Shown here piece by piece: positions 24,001-36,321 of a DNA stretch of 64,000 nucleotides; positions within the stretch are counted from its first letter, which is position 1, and each line of letters opens with the position of its first letter. A program made the position numbers and the translations under genes. Location: contig JAVTVX010000024.1 of the NCBI GenBank assembly GCA_033439265.1, positions 10,709,001 through 10,773,000 of the forward strand, given 5' to 3'. The notes under the pieces were generated by a model. It had not been told where the DNA came from, ran no database searches, and saw only the letters and a program-made list of their open reading frames with translations. This DNA is from Dillenia suffruticosa (lineage: Eukaryota; Streptophyta; Magnoliopsida; Dilleniales; Dilleniaceae).

Positions 24001-24675
24001 GATGGAAGGTGCAAATTGTCAACATTAAAGCCATGTACATGTGGTTGTAACTCTCTTTGTATACAGTGGAAACTAGCTATCGCTGGATCCTAGGTTACTG
24101 AGATGAAAGAGTGGATGTAAGCATAAGACCGAACCACTATAAACTGAGCTTGATCTCTCTATCCTTTCTTTTTATTTGTGCATTTACATTAACATTTTGC
24201 ATGTTATTTGGCCATATGTTTTAGGACTGATTTTAGTGGGGTAAAATTTTAAGTGAAGTCAAACCAATTCAACCCCCATTTTTGGTTTTATTGGGACCAC
24301 ACATATAAATTGTTTTAAAATTATAGAAAAATTATTTTTCATCCCAAAAAAATTTTGAAAATTTTTGTACGAGTTAAGAAAATTATTTCCTTACCATTGG
24401 TTATCCAAGTGAAATTTTTATACCTTTTTGATTTTATACTCATTTATTTGTGTGTTGAAAAATTAGTTTTTTTAACAAAAAATTAATTAAAAATTCAGCA
24501 TACTCTTTCAAATTGGTACCTTAAATTTTATATCATATATGGTTAGTTACATGTCCAATTTAATATTGATTCTTATTTTTAAAATGTAGTTGGGTTGGAC
24601 ACACATTTAACATTTTCAAGAAAGTGTTAGAGTCTTATAAACTCCAGAGTGTTTGGCAAAATTAGGTGTAATAAT
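21001..24675 (+). repeat. Tandem segmental duplication, copy 2
   Basis: Collinear with 16124-19886. It contains the AGA empty site for CACTA element 1 at 21456-21458, the 5' LTR of copia element C and part of its leader, and a private solo LTR at 23072-24301. Unlike copy 1, it continues into the rest of element C after 24675. Confidence 0.85.
23072..24301 (+). mobile_element. Copia-type solo LTR, TSD CATAT
   Basis: 1230 bp, beginning TGTTAAGGAAATTG and ending GGGACCACA, flanked by CATAT at 23067-23071 and 24302-24306. The empty paralogous site with one CATAT is at 19512-19516. TTTTGATGATAACAAAAC near the start and CAATTCAACCCCC near the end are typical of SIRE-like copia LTRs. Lineage is inferred; no coding sequence. 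Confidence 0.9.
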
Positions 24676-25466
24676 GAATAATAGAATAGATCCTATGTAA
24701 ACTTTGCCATATCTTTTAAGATTACGAAAACAAAAATATTTGGAGTTCATGATTTGGGCCATTGGTTTGGAGATATTGAGTTGAGATTAATGTGATTAGA
24801 AACCCACTTATTTGAGAACTATATTAATTAAAAAATAAACGGCTAAGAATATGGAAATTAAGATAGAAATATAATTATTTTTTAGGATAAATAGTTTTAT
24901 TCCATGTGTCATAATGAGATTCATTTCTATCGATAGATTTTCAGTAAAAATGATTAATATACTATCTCATATGTATATGTTCTCAAAATAGATATTTTTA
25001 TGTGTATTATTTCTTATGAAAGATAACAAATTATGTATCATGATCATGAATTATGAAAATTTGTAAGTGTGATATGTAAAGTTCCTATTTTAAAAATGAA
25101 TTTAGAATGTTTGTTTATACATATGATTTGAATATTCTAAAATAAATGCATACGTATATGATCATGAGTATATGTAAAAAGATATGTTCTTATATCATAT
25201 GATTTAATTATTTCGTATATTTGAGTGGAAGATTTTATATTAGTAGAATTTAAGTGATTCTCACATGAAACTTAGTGAATTTTATTATTATGAATTAAAT
25301 TTATCATGATCAAACATTTGCATCATAAATAATGATTGGGAATATTTTGTGAACTTTCGAATCTATACATTATATTGATTTATCAAAAACATTAATTTTT
25401 AGTAGAAAATTATGTGTATTATATGAGTATTAGTACTTAATGATTACCTCTTAAAAATCTAGACCA

Positions 25467-28400
25467 TGGTATCAGGGTCTATAATAGCACATCTTGATAA
25501 GAGTGATAAATTGAATGGTGACAGATATAATATTTAATATCATAAAATTTGGTAGTGTTAGAACAGATAGATGCCTTAAAGGGTATTAACCAAATTAAGT
25601 AAGACCAGATGTGTGAAATATTGCTCAGAAGAGGCAAGATCAAAAGGCTTAACAGGCATGGAAAAAGAGGATTCCACTCCTCGAACTATACTGGTTGGCT
25701 TAGTGATTGATTATTTTATTAACGAGTGTGAACAATATTTGATTGCTCGTTATATTTAGGTGTACCTCAGGAAGGAATATCGAGATACTAGTGTGACTCA
25801 TTTGAGAAAGCTAACTATCAAATTTGATACTTACAAATGATGTTGATCATAGTATCAAATAGAATTTGAGGATCATGTTAACCCTGATAAGGGAGTTGAA
25901 GTCAGCTAGTCAAGTTCTCTCTGATAAGTAGTAAGTTCAAGTTTTAATCTGATTCCTTTTTAACAAGTAGGAGCACTTAAAAATCAATTTGGCCAACAAT
26001 AACAGTATTAAGATTTTCTTTAATGGTGTTCGGCATGTTGAACTTGAAGATAAGCGGCTTACTGGTGCAAAATCGATTGCTAGTGCTTTCATAGTTAAAT
26101 CTAGTTCCATGAAAGTTTCTAGTTTTAAGTATAAAAGGAACTGAAACAAAGGCACGAAATGGAACGTAATTAGAACAGGGTCTAAGAAAAATAACCCCAA
26201 ATGCAAAAACAAACATAGGCAGTTTGGAAATAAAAAGGATAAGGAAATTTGATGCGGTACAATTACCAAGTTTTTGGTTATTTTACTCATAAGTGTTCTA
26301 AGCCAGAAGAAAAAAGGATAGCACTTAATCATACTTCTTTGAGTTTTGCATATATCTCTAGTACTATTTTCTTATGTGAATGTTATCCTATGTGGATTAT
26401 AGATTTAGAACTAACATGCCCATGTAACTACGGATCATTTTTTGTCGAGTTCCTTTTGGGACAAGATAAATTTATGTAGAGAACAATGCCAAAGTAGAAG
26501 TTAAAGGGATTGACGCTTAAAAATTTGAATTACAAGATGATCAAACTCTTATTTTACATGATATTCTTTATATACCAGAGATTTAATGAACCATAATATC
26601 CATTGATCTTCTAGAACATGACTATAGTTTAAACTTTTATCACGATGTGGTTAATATATATTATTACGATATGTATTATGGTTCAGAACATCTCAAAAAC
26701 AGTTTTATATTGTTGGACAAACATTTAATTATGATATTAATCATTCCATTTGTTTAAATATTTGTACTTCAAGCAATGTAGATAACGTGACATGCTAGAT
26801 TTGGTCACACCAGGTAAGATAGGATAAATCGACTAGCGAAGGCTGGATTATAAGGTTCGCTAATTAAAGTTGATTTATCTATTTATGAATATTGTCTTAC
26901 TAGTAGAATAACATAAAAACCATTTGAAAATGCCAAGAGGGTTGAATTTCCATTACTGTTGGTATATTTTGACATTTGTGATCTAATGAGTTTGAAGACC
27001 ATACATGGAATGTCATATTTTATTGCATTTAAAGATGAATTCATGCCGTTTGGTTATATCGATTTTATTTCTCACAAATCTAAAGCACTTGAATGTTTCA
27101 TATGCTATATGAATGGAGAAAAGAATCAAATAGATACGATAATAAAAACCTTAAGAATAAATCGAAAATGTGAATATCTATTAGATCAATTTGAAAATTT
27201 ATATAATGAAAAATAAATAATTAGACAATTGATTATTTCTTACACACATAAGCAGAATAGTGTTGGCTAAAGAAGGAATGAAATATTGTTAGATATGACA
27301 AGATCTATGATGGTGCGAGCTAAATTGCCTATTTTCTTATGGGGAGATGTATTGTTAGTTGCGACCTATATTTTTAAATAAAGTGTATTCAAAATAAGTA
27401 TCTACTGCACCATATGAATTTTGGAATGGTAAAAAGACGAATTTGAATATTCTCAGATCTTGGGAATTGGCTGCTTGTGTTCAAAACTTTTCTAATAAGT
27501 TTGGAAAGTTTGATCCCATGTAAAGAAACGTATCTTGACTTGATATTCTAATCAGTTTTAAAGATTATGTACTCACTGGTGAATAAAAAGATGATACTAT
27601 TTGTAAGATTAAATCATGGAATGAGACCATTTCTGGAAAATGATTTTCCTAATATTAGTGAAATAAAGGAAACAAAATTTTTATTTGATGGATCATTGCA
27701 ATTGTAAACAAATGAATTTTTAGTTGATTTTAATGGAACGATTTCATATTATAATGATCTAACTAAATTACCATTCAAGAAAGTGTTAAGAAATATGTGC
27801 CCAAACATTATTATGAGATTGAACGACATATTTTTAGTATTTCTCCAATAGATGAAGAAATGCCTAAAAAATATAAACAAGGCTTTTGTCATGTCCTGCA
27901 AAGGATGAGTGAATAAATGCAATAAAAGAACAAATGAAGTCGATAAAATTAAACCATGTTTGAGAACTTGTTGAATTTCTATCTAGACGCAAAACAATTA
28001 AGAACAAGAGAGTTCTCAAAGAAAAGTTTAGAAATGATGGAACTATTGAGAGGTATATAAATCGATTAGAGTAAAAGATCATACCAAACAAAGAAATATT
28101 GATTATGAAGAAATCTTTCTACTAGTGGTGAGATTTGCTTCTATTCACCTATTGTTGGTTATGGTAGCCAATTTAGATTTGAATTACATCATATAGACAT
28201 AAGAATTGCTTTTCTCAATGGAGAACTTAAAGAAGGGATTTGGTTTTAAGAAGTTTATGAGACAATGGTGTTTGAAATTTCACAATGTTGTAATCTTTTA
28301 TGATTTTATCATAACAGACGAAAACTATTGTATTTGTATGAAAAAATCTAGCAATAAGTTTGTAATTCTATTTCACTCGTATGGTTATAGGCAAAGAGTT

Positions 28401-29190
28401 TAAGTCATGAGATTTGCCCAAAGACTGAAGAAAAACTAGTTATGTCTAGAATATTTTATTCTAGTACTATTGGAAACCTGATGTACACTATGGTATGTAC
28501 TCATCTTGATATTTATAATACTATGGGTTTAGTCAGATATTAGTCCTATCCAGGTACGAGACATTAGAGTGAAGAGGATTTTCTTTTAATACCTGAAGGA
28601 AATTGCAAATTATTTTTTTTATTGTCAAAGAAAAGATATATTATTGAGAGGATGTACAGATGTTGGTTGGGGTGGTGAATCCACCTTGATTATGCTTTTT
28701 TGCCAAATGATAGCACTATCTTTTGAAATCGTAAGAAACCAACCTGTGCATTACTGTTCATAGTGGAAGTAGAATTCGTGGTTTGTATTTTTGCAATTCA
28801 AAATGATATTTGGTTGAGAAGATTTTGTAATATTTGAGAATCGTAAACAATTTAATAGGAGTTATGACAATTTATTGTGATGATCAATCAACAATTGCTT
28901 GCACTAAAGATTCTAAATGTCTTGAAAAAACCAAACACATAGATATATGATTCAACTTTGTTAAAGACATTGTTGAAAATAGAGAGATGACATTGAAGTA
29001 TGTGTTTACGCATTCAATGGTGGCTGATCTTTCATAAAGCCAATACCCAAAGAGTCATTTATGAAATATGTTAGATCTCTTGTATTGTATAAGATGTAAT
29101 TGTAGTTGAACACAGGATGATTGTATTGTGACGTTTGAATTTTTTTGTATTCACAAGTTCTTATGTTGTAATTTAAAGATATATTGGACA
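25467..29190 (+). pseudogene. Copia gag-pol remnant of element C
   Basis: The plus-strand frame starts at ATG 25467 (MVSGSIIAHLDKSDKLNG) and matches copia gag, but stops occur within 30 codons. A zinc-knuckle trace KFGYFTHKCSKPE lies near 26270. The protease motif near 26395 reads IIDLE where D-S/T-G is expected. The integrase core at 26959-27216 keeps a first Asp (YFDICDLM) but has Asn for the second (TLRINRKCEY). RT fragments lie at 28160-28400 and RNase H fragments at 28590-29000 (near 28940, CLEKTKHIDI in one frame). Many frameshifts; not functional. Confidence 0.8.
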
Positions 29191-30219
29191 AATTTTGATA
29201 TGGGTTTTCTCATACAAGCAATCACCTCTAATGTTGAGTAGCATGTAGAGATGAGGCAATATTGCTTTTTGAGAGTGATCAATATTAATGTCGTTTTAGT
29301 AAAGTACTAAGATGAGATTACTACTTATGTATTTCTTAGATGAGATTACTACTTATGCATTTTTTTGTAATTGAAATGGATTTTCCGCAATCCATTAAAC
29401 TTATCTAAAAACCATGTGTGAGTATTTTTTTTTAATATTGTGATATCCAAAATACTTATAAGAAGTTTTTTTAATATTGTGATATCCGAAATACTTATAA
29501 GAAGAAAACTCAATTTAAGTGTTATGGTATACTTGGATTAAAACCTATAAGATGCATTATTTTAAAAAAGAAAGACATACGCTTCTAATTGAAAAAAAAT
29601 GGTATCATAGTATGTGTTTAATACCATATTTTCTAATGTGACTATATGTGTAAGGAGTTGATGAATCCCTTTATACTTTATTGTGTGAGACTCTGAGATT
29701 TATTTTAATTTAATTTTATACCTTAGGATTTTTAACTGTTTCTTGAAACTTTATTTTAGTTTTACTATTTTGATAAGTTATCAATAAACCCTGATTAATT
29801 CGGTTTTGTGGTTGATATTTAGGAAAGCTACTATAATGAAGTTGATAAATAGTAGTATAAAAGAAAAACTATCTTTTAATTGACACTTATTTTATCTTCA
29901 TAGATTGACCAATTATATTTTCGATTTAGTGTTTTGATACAAAACTGTGAATACATAATTTGAGTTAAATCAAGTATAATCTTATTTATATTGTTTGATA
30001 GATAAGAAATACGTTGACTTTATATAGTAAAAGAAGTTTGCGATATAGCGAAATACGATATCCTCATTATATTAAAAAGTGACCTATTGATTTCTTAATC
30101 GGTGTATAGTTTTAAACTCTTAGTATACTTGTTTGTTACACGATTCATTTACATGTATTAGTGGTATATGAAAATGATTGAACTAAATTCAAGTTTAGCC
30201 CTTATTTGCAAGTCGTAGA

Positions 30220-31042
30220 TATTAGAAATGGATATCGGGTTGTTCGTGAGAACTTGACATGACCAACCTATTGGAATTTAAATAAGAAAGAAAAGTGAAG
30301 GTATATGGTCCGCTAACCTATTACCATGAAATCTCAGCAGGCCCATAATCATAAAGTTCGCGAACCACTAAGCAGTCTCTCAGTATACACTTTTACACAC
30401 TTAGTTTCTGTTCAACCTCCCGATCTCTTGGGTCACCATTGAAATAATTCCTATTATAGCACCCAAAGACTACACGGGCCTCAGACTCTTTTAGTCTTTT
30501 ATTCTCTTTTTCACTCTTTCTAACTTAAGTATCGGAGTTTCCTCCACCAGTGCCATCTTTGATAGGTTTTTGTAGGTTCTCTCATTGAAGAAAGTCCAGT
30601 GGCCTCGACGTCACTAGTTCCCTGTTCGAGCTAGGAGAGCAGTTTACCTGTGGAGTCAAATTTGGTTTCAACAAAAAGGGAGGGAGAAGTTTCCTTATAA
30701 GAAACTAACTCTAAACCACCCTCCTAATTTGAAATCTAAGGTTGTGGCCTTGTGGTAGAGAGAGGGTAATGCATGAATGTAAGGGAAAAAAAAACAAAAG
30801 AAACATTCCCGTTTTTGGATGGGCTGCGAAAGAATAGTATTTGATGATCATTTTGCGAGCATTGCACCACGATTGAAAGCATTTAAATTGTGAAAATCAA
30901 GACTACTCCATTTGTGATAGTTTTTGGACGATTTACACACCGACACATAAAAAAAAAGTTAATAATTCAATCTTGAGATCTTGATATATTATTATTACAT
31001 TTTATTTGCGAAAATACAAAGTGCGGATTTAAAATTCCAACA
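30220..31042 (+). mobile_element. 3' LTR of copia element C, interrupted
   Basis: It aligns with the LTRs at 18280-18707 and 21817-22232. It starts TATTAGAAATGG after a decayed polypurine tract and ends CCAACA. A 378-bp foreign solo LTR interrupts it. Removing that and one 5-bp duplication leaves about 440 bp. Confidence 0.8.
30296..30673 (+). mobile_element. Short solo LTR of the Tat-type gypsy family (copy 2), TSD AAAAG
   Basis: It starts TGAAGG, ends TTTCAACA, and has target duplication AAAAG at 30291-30295 and 30674-30678. Uninterrupted paralogous sites exist at 18353-18357 and 21889-21893. Its 3' half matches 53330-53497 and 4080-4253. At 378 bp it is half the length of the LTR at 52742, so it is an internally deleted form or a related subfamily. 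Confidence 0.88.
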
Positions 31043-31183
31043 TATATCAAACCTAACTCTAATCGATCACAAATCTATATTATGAGAGAGAGAGACCACT
31101 TGGGTTGATGAGGTTTCAGAAACAAGGTGGGAGAAAATTAGTCTATCTAGCAAATAGAACGAGCCAACAAGGAGGAGTGAGAG

Positions 31184-31186
<3 letters not shown>

Positions 31187-31222
<36 letters not shown>
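31187..31222. repeat. GA microsatellite
   Basis: About 18 GA units; a shorter run lies at 31083-31095. Confidence 0.85.
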
Positions 31223-31224
<2 letters not shown>

Positions 31225-31311
31225 AAACATGATACCACATAGAACAATGGAATTTGGGATAATTTTTTTTTTTAAATTGGAGGATAAAATTTCAAAAATA
31301 TCAATATCAAA

Positions 31312-31925
31312 CACTACAGAAACATGAAATTAGTGATAGATTTAGCGACAAAAATTTAAAAAAAATTCATCGTTAATTTTATTAACTATGAATTTAGCGA
31401 CAAAAAATCTTTTGTTACTAATAACGTGTCACAAAAATTTAGTGACAAAATTCAGCAATTCATCGATAAATTAGTGACGAAAAGGATCTCGTCGCTAAAT
31501 TATGGCTAAATATTTTCATCGCTAAATTCATTATTACATTTAATGACGAATATTAATATTCATAGCTAAATTTTGGCGAAGAATTTCTGAATCTGTAGCT
31601 AAATCCGTAATTAAATTTACCAACGGATATGAAGATTTGTGACTAAATTTAGTGATAGATATGAGAATACTGGTTAAATTTAATGACTGATACAAGAATC
31701 TGTGGATAAATTTAGTTATGGATATGAGAATCTGTAAAAAAATTTAGCGATGGATTTGTGAATAATTTAGCGATAAATATGAAGATTCGTAAATAAATTT
31801 AACGACAGATCTGTAAATCTGTATCAAAATTTAGTGATGGCTGTGAGGATCCGTAATTAAATTTAGAGACGAACTTTTTATGACAATTTAGCGACGAATT
31901 TAGAAATTTATCCAAAAAAATTTTA
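31312..31925. mobile_element. CACTA-like left end with GCGACGAA-type repeats
   Basis: CACTACAGAAACATG at 31312 is followed by about 600 bases of diverged TTTAGCGACAAA / TCGTCGCTAAATT motifs in both orientations, like the subterminal regions of the elements at 16597 and 47205. No opposite terminus was found to 36000, so the length and any target duplication are unknown. Confidence 0.6.
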
Positions 31926-33990
31926 TTATTTTTATAATTTTTTTTATTAAAAAAGAAGTGTCCTATCCAACAAACATAAAAATCAAATTTAGTCATGAAT
32001 ATCAATCTAATAATTCTAAAAATTTCCTCAATCTAACTAATATAATAATCAAATTTCAGACATTTTTTTGAAATTAATAAACTCAATATTATTTATAAAT
32101 ATTCGAACATCTAACAAAATATCAATATGAACAAAATCAAACAAATATCAATTCGATATATAACAAATATACTTCAACATCAAATATGAACGTTCAATAT
32201 TCAACAATAAACATATAGTATTAATAATTATAAAATCTATCAATTATTGTCTTGCTCATCATCATTGGGGTTATCACTAGGAGGTATAGCAAGTACTCTT
32301 TATTTTTTATCCCACTAGATGCCTCTAGCCACAAAACTATATTATCAACGGATGGTTCAGATGAGACAATATCATTAGCACTACTCTAATGAGTCAGTAA
32401 AAGTTCATTATATTTTTTCTGTATTATAATGAGATAAATTAGAAGGAAAGTAAAATAAAGTAATAAGATATTTTATCGGCTAGTATAATTAGAATGAGCA
32501 ATTATTACTAGCCTGTTTAAACTTGGAATTCTAGATCAAAATATAATAGTAATAATTATACACTTGAATTATATTATTTAAGGTTTTATTTATGACTTTT
32601 AAGATTGTTTTATACCTTATTTTATGATTTTATACTAATTAATTTTGCGGGTTTTGTTTTAGGAAAATTTGGAGTTATTTAAAGAAATTTGGACTGGATG
32701 AACAAGATATAGTATTTTAGGCATAAATTTTTTATCCGACATCCGATTGACCTAATTTTTATGGAGTTGGAAAGAAGACTTTAAGACTTACAAATCTTGT
32801 GAAGAGTGTAGAAACAAATTCAGGTCAGTATCAGAAACAATATGCTATAGTGCTGGAATTTAAGAAATAGGAGTCCTTATTGAATAGGGAAACTACTTGA
32901 ACTATCAAATAAGAGATTTTTATGATAAAATCGCTAATAATTTCAAGAATTTTCAAAATTAAGGATAAGAATAAAATTTTCAAATTTTGAAAAAAATAAG
33001 AAAATAAAGTTTATTATCATAACTCAAGTTTTTAAGTCAAAGAGAAAAACACAAGTTTTCAAAGAAGCCATAACTCCTTAGACTTTTAGCCTTTAAATAG
33101 GAGCCCTACACACGAACTAGAGAGAGACACGAAACCCTAGCAACCTCCTTTGGACATGATTTCCCATCTCCTTTTGGGTGCAAAACAAGTTGTAATGTTT
33201 TTTTTTTACTTTTTTTATTTTTCTTTATTATGTCTAACTAGATTTTTTTGTTCTTAAAACTCAACAGATTCTGTTTTTTGATTAATGGTATGATTTGATT
33301 TATTTATTTTTCTTAAATATTTATTGGTATGATTATTATTTGATAAAGTTTTATTGTTGAATTTAATGTTTTATACATATTGGAACCTGCATTCTGATGA
33401 TTTGAAATCGAATGCATGTATGACCAATATAATTATACGAGATTAGACCACGTAATAAAATCCAAATGAGATTATGAGTATGACCATTGGATTAATTTCA
33501 TGTGTGGAATTTTAGGGGAAATCTTGGATTATAGATTTTCTATAGATCTTAATATAATTCGGGTTAATCTAAATCGAATGACTATTAGGTTTTGATTAAT
33601 TGGATTAGAGTATGACAACTGAGTGAATCAAACTTAGGAGAAATATGATATTATCAATAATAATTCTGTAGACAATAAACTTTAGGACCATGTGAAAAAT
33701 TAAAAAGATATAAAATCGATGTCCTAAAATTTTATAAAATTAGGGTTCATCCATTAATTTTTGTCCTTAATATTTTCGTAATTTTTAATATTTTCGCAAC
33801 GTTGATTTTTTTATCCAACTTAAATAGGGCAATTTAAAATTAATAATACAAAATATTTTAGTGAAAACGATATTTGCTCGTACTATACAAAACACCGACT
33901 AGAGTATATTTATCCAAAATCGTAATATATCAAAATTGCATACCAAACCAACAAAATACCACGTGCTGTTGTTTCTACCTATATTTAAAA
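31926..33990. other. AT-rich region, no supported gene
   Basis: 32260-32400 shows a less AT-rich patch that might be a decayed transposase piece, but no motif can be named. 33100-33400 (AACCCTAGCAACC, then long T-rich tracts and repeated TTGATTTAT words) has the look of a decayed LTR or leader. Nothing firm. Confidence 0.35.
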
Positions 33991-35761
33991 TAAATAAAAG
34001 GCTTAAACTCCATGTAATGCAATCTTATGACTAGCATTCACAAAATTGAAATTCTAGATCAGCTAATCAAATTCCTTTGACAAAGCCAGCATTTACATCA
34101 AACAAAATTTGTGGGACTCTTCGGTGTGTATCTTTGAAGAGGGCATTTTCTGTAGTTGAATTGTCAAGAACCTGGCATGATGCTTTATTTAATTCAAACA
34201 ATATTTATGGGACTCTTCAGTTGCACTTAAAGCACTAAGAAAAAGTAGATTGTTTATTATGTACTTTTTGAATGCAAAGATAAGTTCAGTGCATTTCCAA
34301 CACAATCCCCAGTCTGGTACTTGGTGATGCCATCTCATTTAGAATGCCGCTCTTTTCGCCTTTTAACCACAAAAGAGAGGGCAACAGAAATATAAACGAA
34401 ATCTTCAGGTCTACAATAATCATGTCTAGGGGACCATGAGCAATAAATAGTCAATTTTGCTTGTGATGTCTTGATTGTGTGCTTATTATAATAAAGCAAT
34501 CACCAACGTTTAATCAAGATTTGTTCAAAAAACTACACATTTGGTCAATGCACCAAGTTATGGGAGTGTTATTTCCAACAAAGTTCTACAGTCACGTCTT
34601 ATCATCTAAATACAAATTGTAAGACCATAATGCAAACAAAGATTACCTCTAAGATTGGTTGTCCTATTGTCACACTCAATACGTACATTGCATACATATT
34701 CTGAAGCCGGCAGAGAAACAGGCACAGAATTCTAACAGTTTATGTAAGAAACAGTTGTTATTTTATAAACAAAGCCTACTAGAAATTCTGAAGTGTTTTC
34801 ATAACAATGGCAGCAACTGCAATCGAAGCAGCAATAAAAGGGAAAATTTTGTATTCAGCAAACAATGTTCCCAAATTTCCAGGCACACTATCACTTAACA
34901 TTTATGGCAAAACCATGAATTTCAAGGTTACTCATATTTATGAACTCCAATTCATGAGACTCAACAGTTACTATAAAAGAAATAGAAATACAACTAATTG
35001 ATCAGACATTCCTAAAGGGGGAGAGAGAGAGAGAGAGATGGTGAATTGGTGATATAAGTCAAAAAGTTTCTTTCCAACTAATTGATGGGCACTTTCCTAA
35101 CTGTCAACCAAGATGTTTCTTTACGATCAACTGAAATTTCCAAGTTTGGGACGTTAAAAGAAAAGAGTTCCTAGCTTTACCAACATTAAATGAAATCAAT
35201 CCCAGCGCATTAAGAAAAAAGTTCCATATATTTCATGATAAGTACATATGTAGAGAAATACAGCAATAAAAAAGAAATGACAGAACTGTGAATCGCAAAA
35301 CAATCCCAGTGCATTAGAAAAGGCATTTCCAACACAATCCCAGTCTTGGTACTTGGTGCAAAACAATCCCAGTGCATTAAGGAAAGGCATTTCCAACACA
35401 ACAGAACTATGGGTGACTTTCTGGAATGTCAGTTGCGCTTAAAGCATTAAGAAAAGGCAGATTGTTTTTTATGTACTTGTTGAATGCAAAGATAAGTTCA
35501 AACTCAATCTCTCAAGGGCAGCTACTTGATAAGGATTAGAAAGAAATTAATGATAGTGTTAGAGTAAAACTGAAAATTCAGAGCTCCCAATGTGGAAGAT
35601 AGTATGTCGCAAGATGCAATGAAAACTATACAATCAAGAAGATACTAGTAGACAAGGTAGCCTGCAAAATGTTTACAGTGTAATGCAAAAAGAAACAAGC
35701 GGATGTGTACATTTGCATTTATTGGATCACCTCACACGAAGGTGTTCAAGTTTAAGCATAC
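33991..35761 (-). other. Intron or flank of the ZW10-like gene with local duplications
   Basis: No coding exon recognised here. A roughly 100-base block at about 34220-34330 (GCACTTAAAGCACTAAG... through CCAACACAATCCC) recurs in pieces at 35290-35500. AATCCCAGTGCATTA-type words recur near 35202, 35303 and 35367. A GA run lies at 35020-35037. Confidence 0.5.
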
Positions 35762-35839
35762 CTCAAATGGAAGGCCAAGAATCTCCCGAGAAGGATAAAG
35801 CATGTCGTTGTGCACAAGAACAGGAGCTTGGTTGACAAC

Positions 35840-36321
35840 TGATGGGTTTATATGCACATACACATACGAAAGCGTGCGAAATTTTCAGAATCATAAAATA
35901 TTAGAGGTTTTGGGCATACCTCAAGAGTAGATCGCAAAAATCTATGAAATCATGAATCTCGATCCAACGACCTCACCGTCGGGATGATAACTACAAAACT
36001 CGAGCTATCACCGCAACACCATAATACCGCAACACCGCAATCGAAATCCGGTGACACAAATTCTCTACACAGAATTTTTGTTTTTTTTTAATACTCTCTC
36101 TCAAGGGGATAATTTTTTCTCTCATTCAATTGTGCCTCTTCACAATTGTTTTTGTGCAAAAGTAGTGTTGCTTAGGGTTTGTCCTAGTTTTCATATACTT
36201 CTGTCACTACATATGATAGATAATTCAAATCCATCAGTTACCATTTGTGAATTTTGGAAAGTGAGAAAATTTCCATTTTCCAAATATGGAAAGATGCCCA
36301 ACGTGGGCATTAATTCCTTTA
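35840..36321 (-). mobile_element. 3' LTR of copia element A
   Basis: 482 bp, plus-strand start TGATGGGTTTATATG and end TTAATTCCTTTA (the sense start has decayed from TG to TA). It is followed on the plus strand by the complement of the polypurine tract, TCTCCCACTTGC. Confidence 0.9.

Larger units (their letters stand above)
21817..31042 (+). mobile_element. Decayed complete Ty1/copia element C
   Basis: 5' LTR 21817-22232, primer-binding site TGGTATTAGAGC at 22237-22248, leader to 25466, gag-pol remnant 25467-29190, a 1-kb 3' noncoding stretch, a decayed polypurine tract CAAGTCGTAGA, and 3' LTR 30220-31042 holding a nested solo LTR. Flanks TATAC (21812-21816) and TATAT (31043-31047) look like a mutated 5-bp target duplication. 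Without the nested LTRs the element is about 7.6 kb. Confidence 0.75.

Noticed and set aside
16124..24675. Reading the two duplicated blocks as long LTRs of one element with a 1.1 kb interior.
   Set aside because: The blocks do not start TG or end CA, contain unique flank plus a smaller true LTR inside, and lack a primer site or polypurine tract at their borders.
25462..25480. GGTATCAGGG as a primer-binding site directly before the copia C coding region.
   Set aside because: The sequence fits the first codons of gag (ATGGTATCAGGG); the real primer-site candidate follows the LTR at 22237.
34659..35001. Two small plus-strand frames (79 and 64 codons).
   Set aside because: No homology and no coding features; the region behaves as intron or flank.
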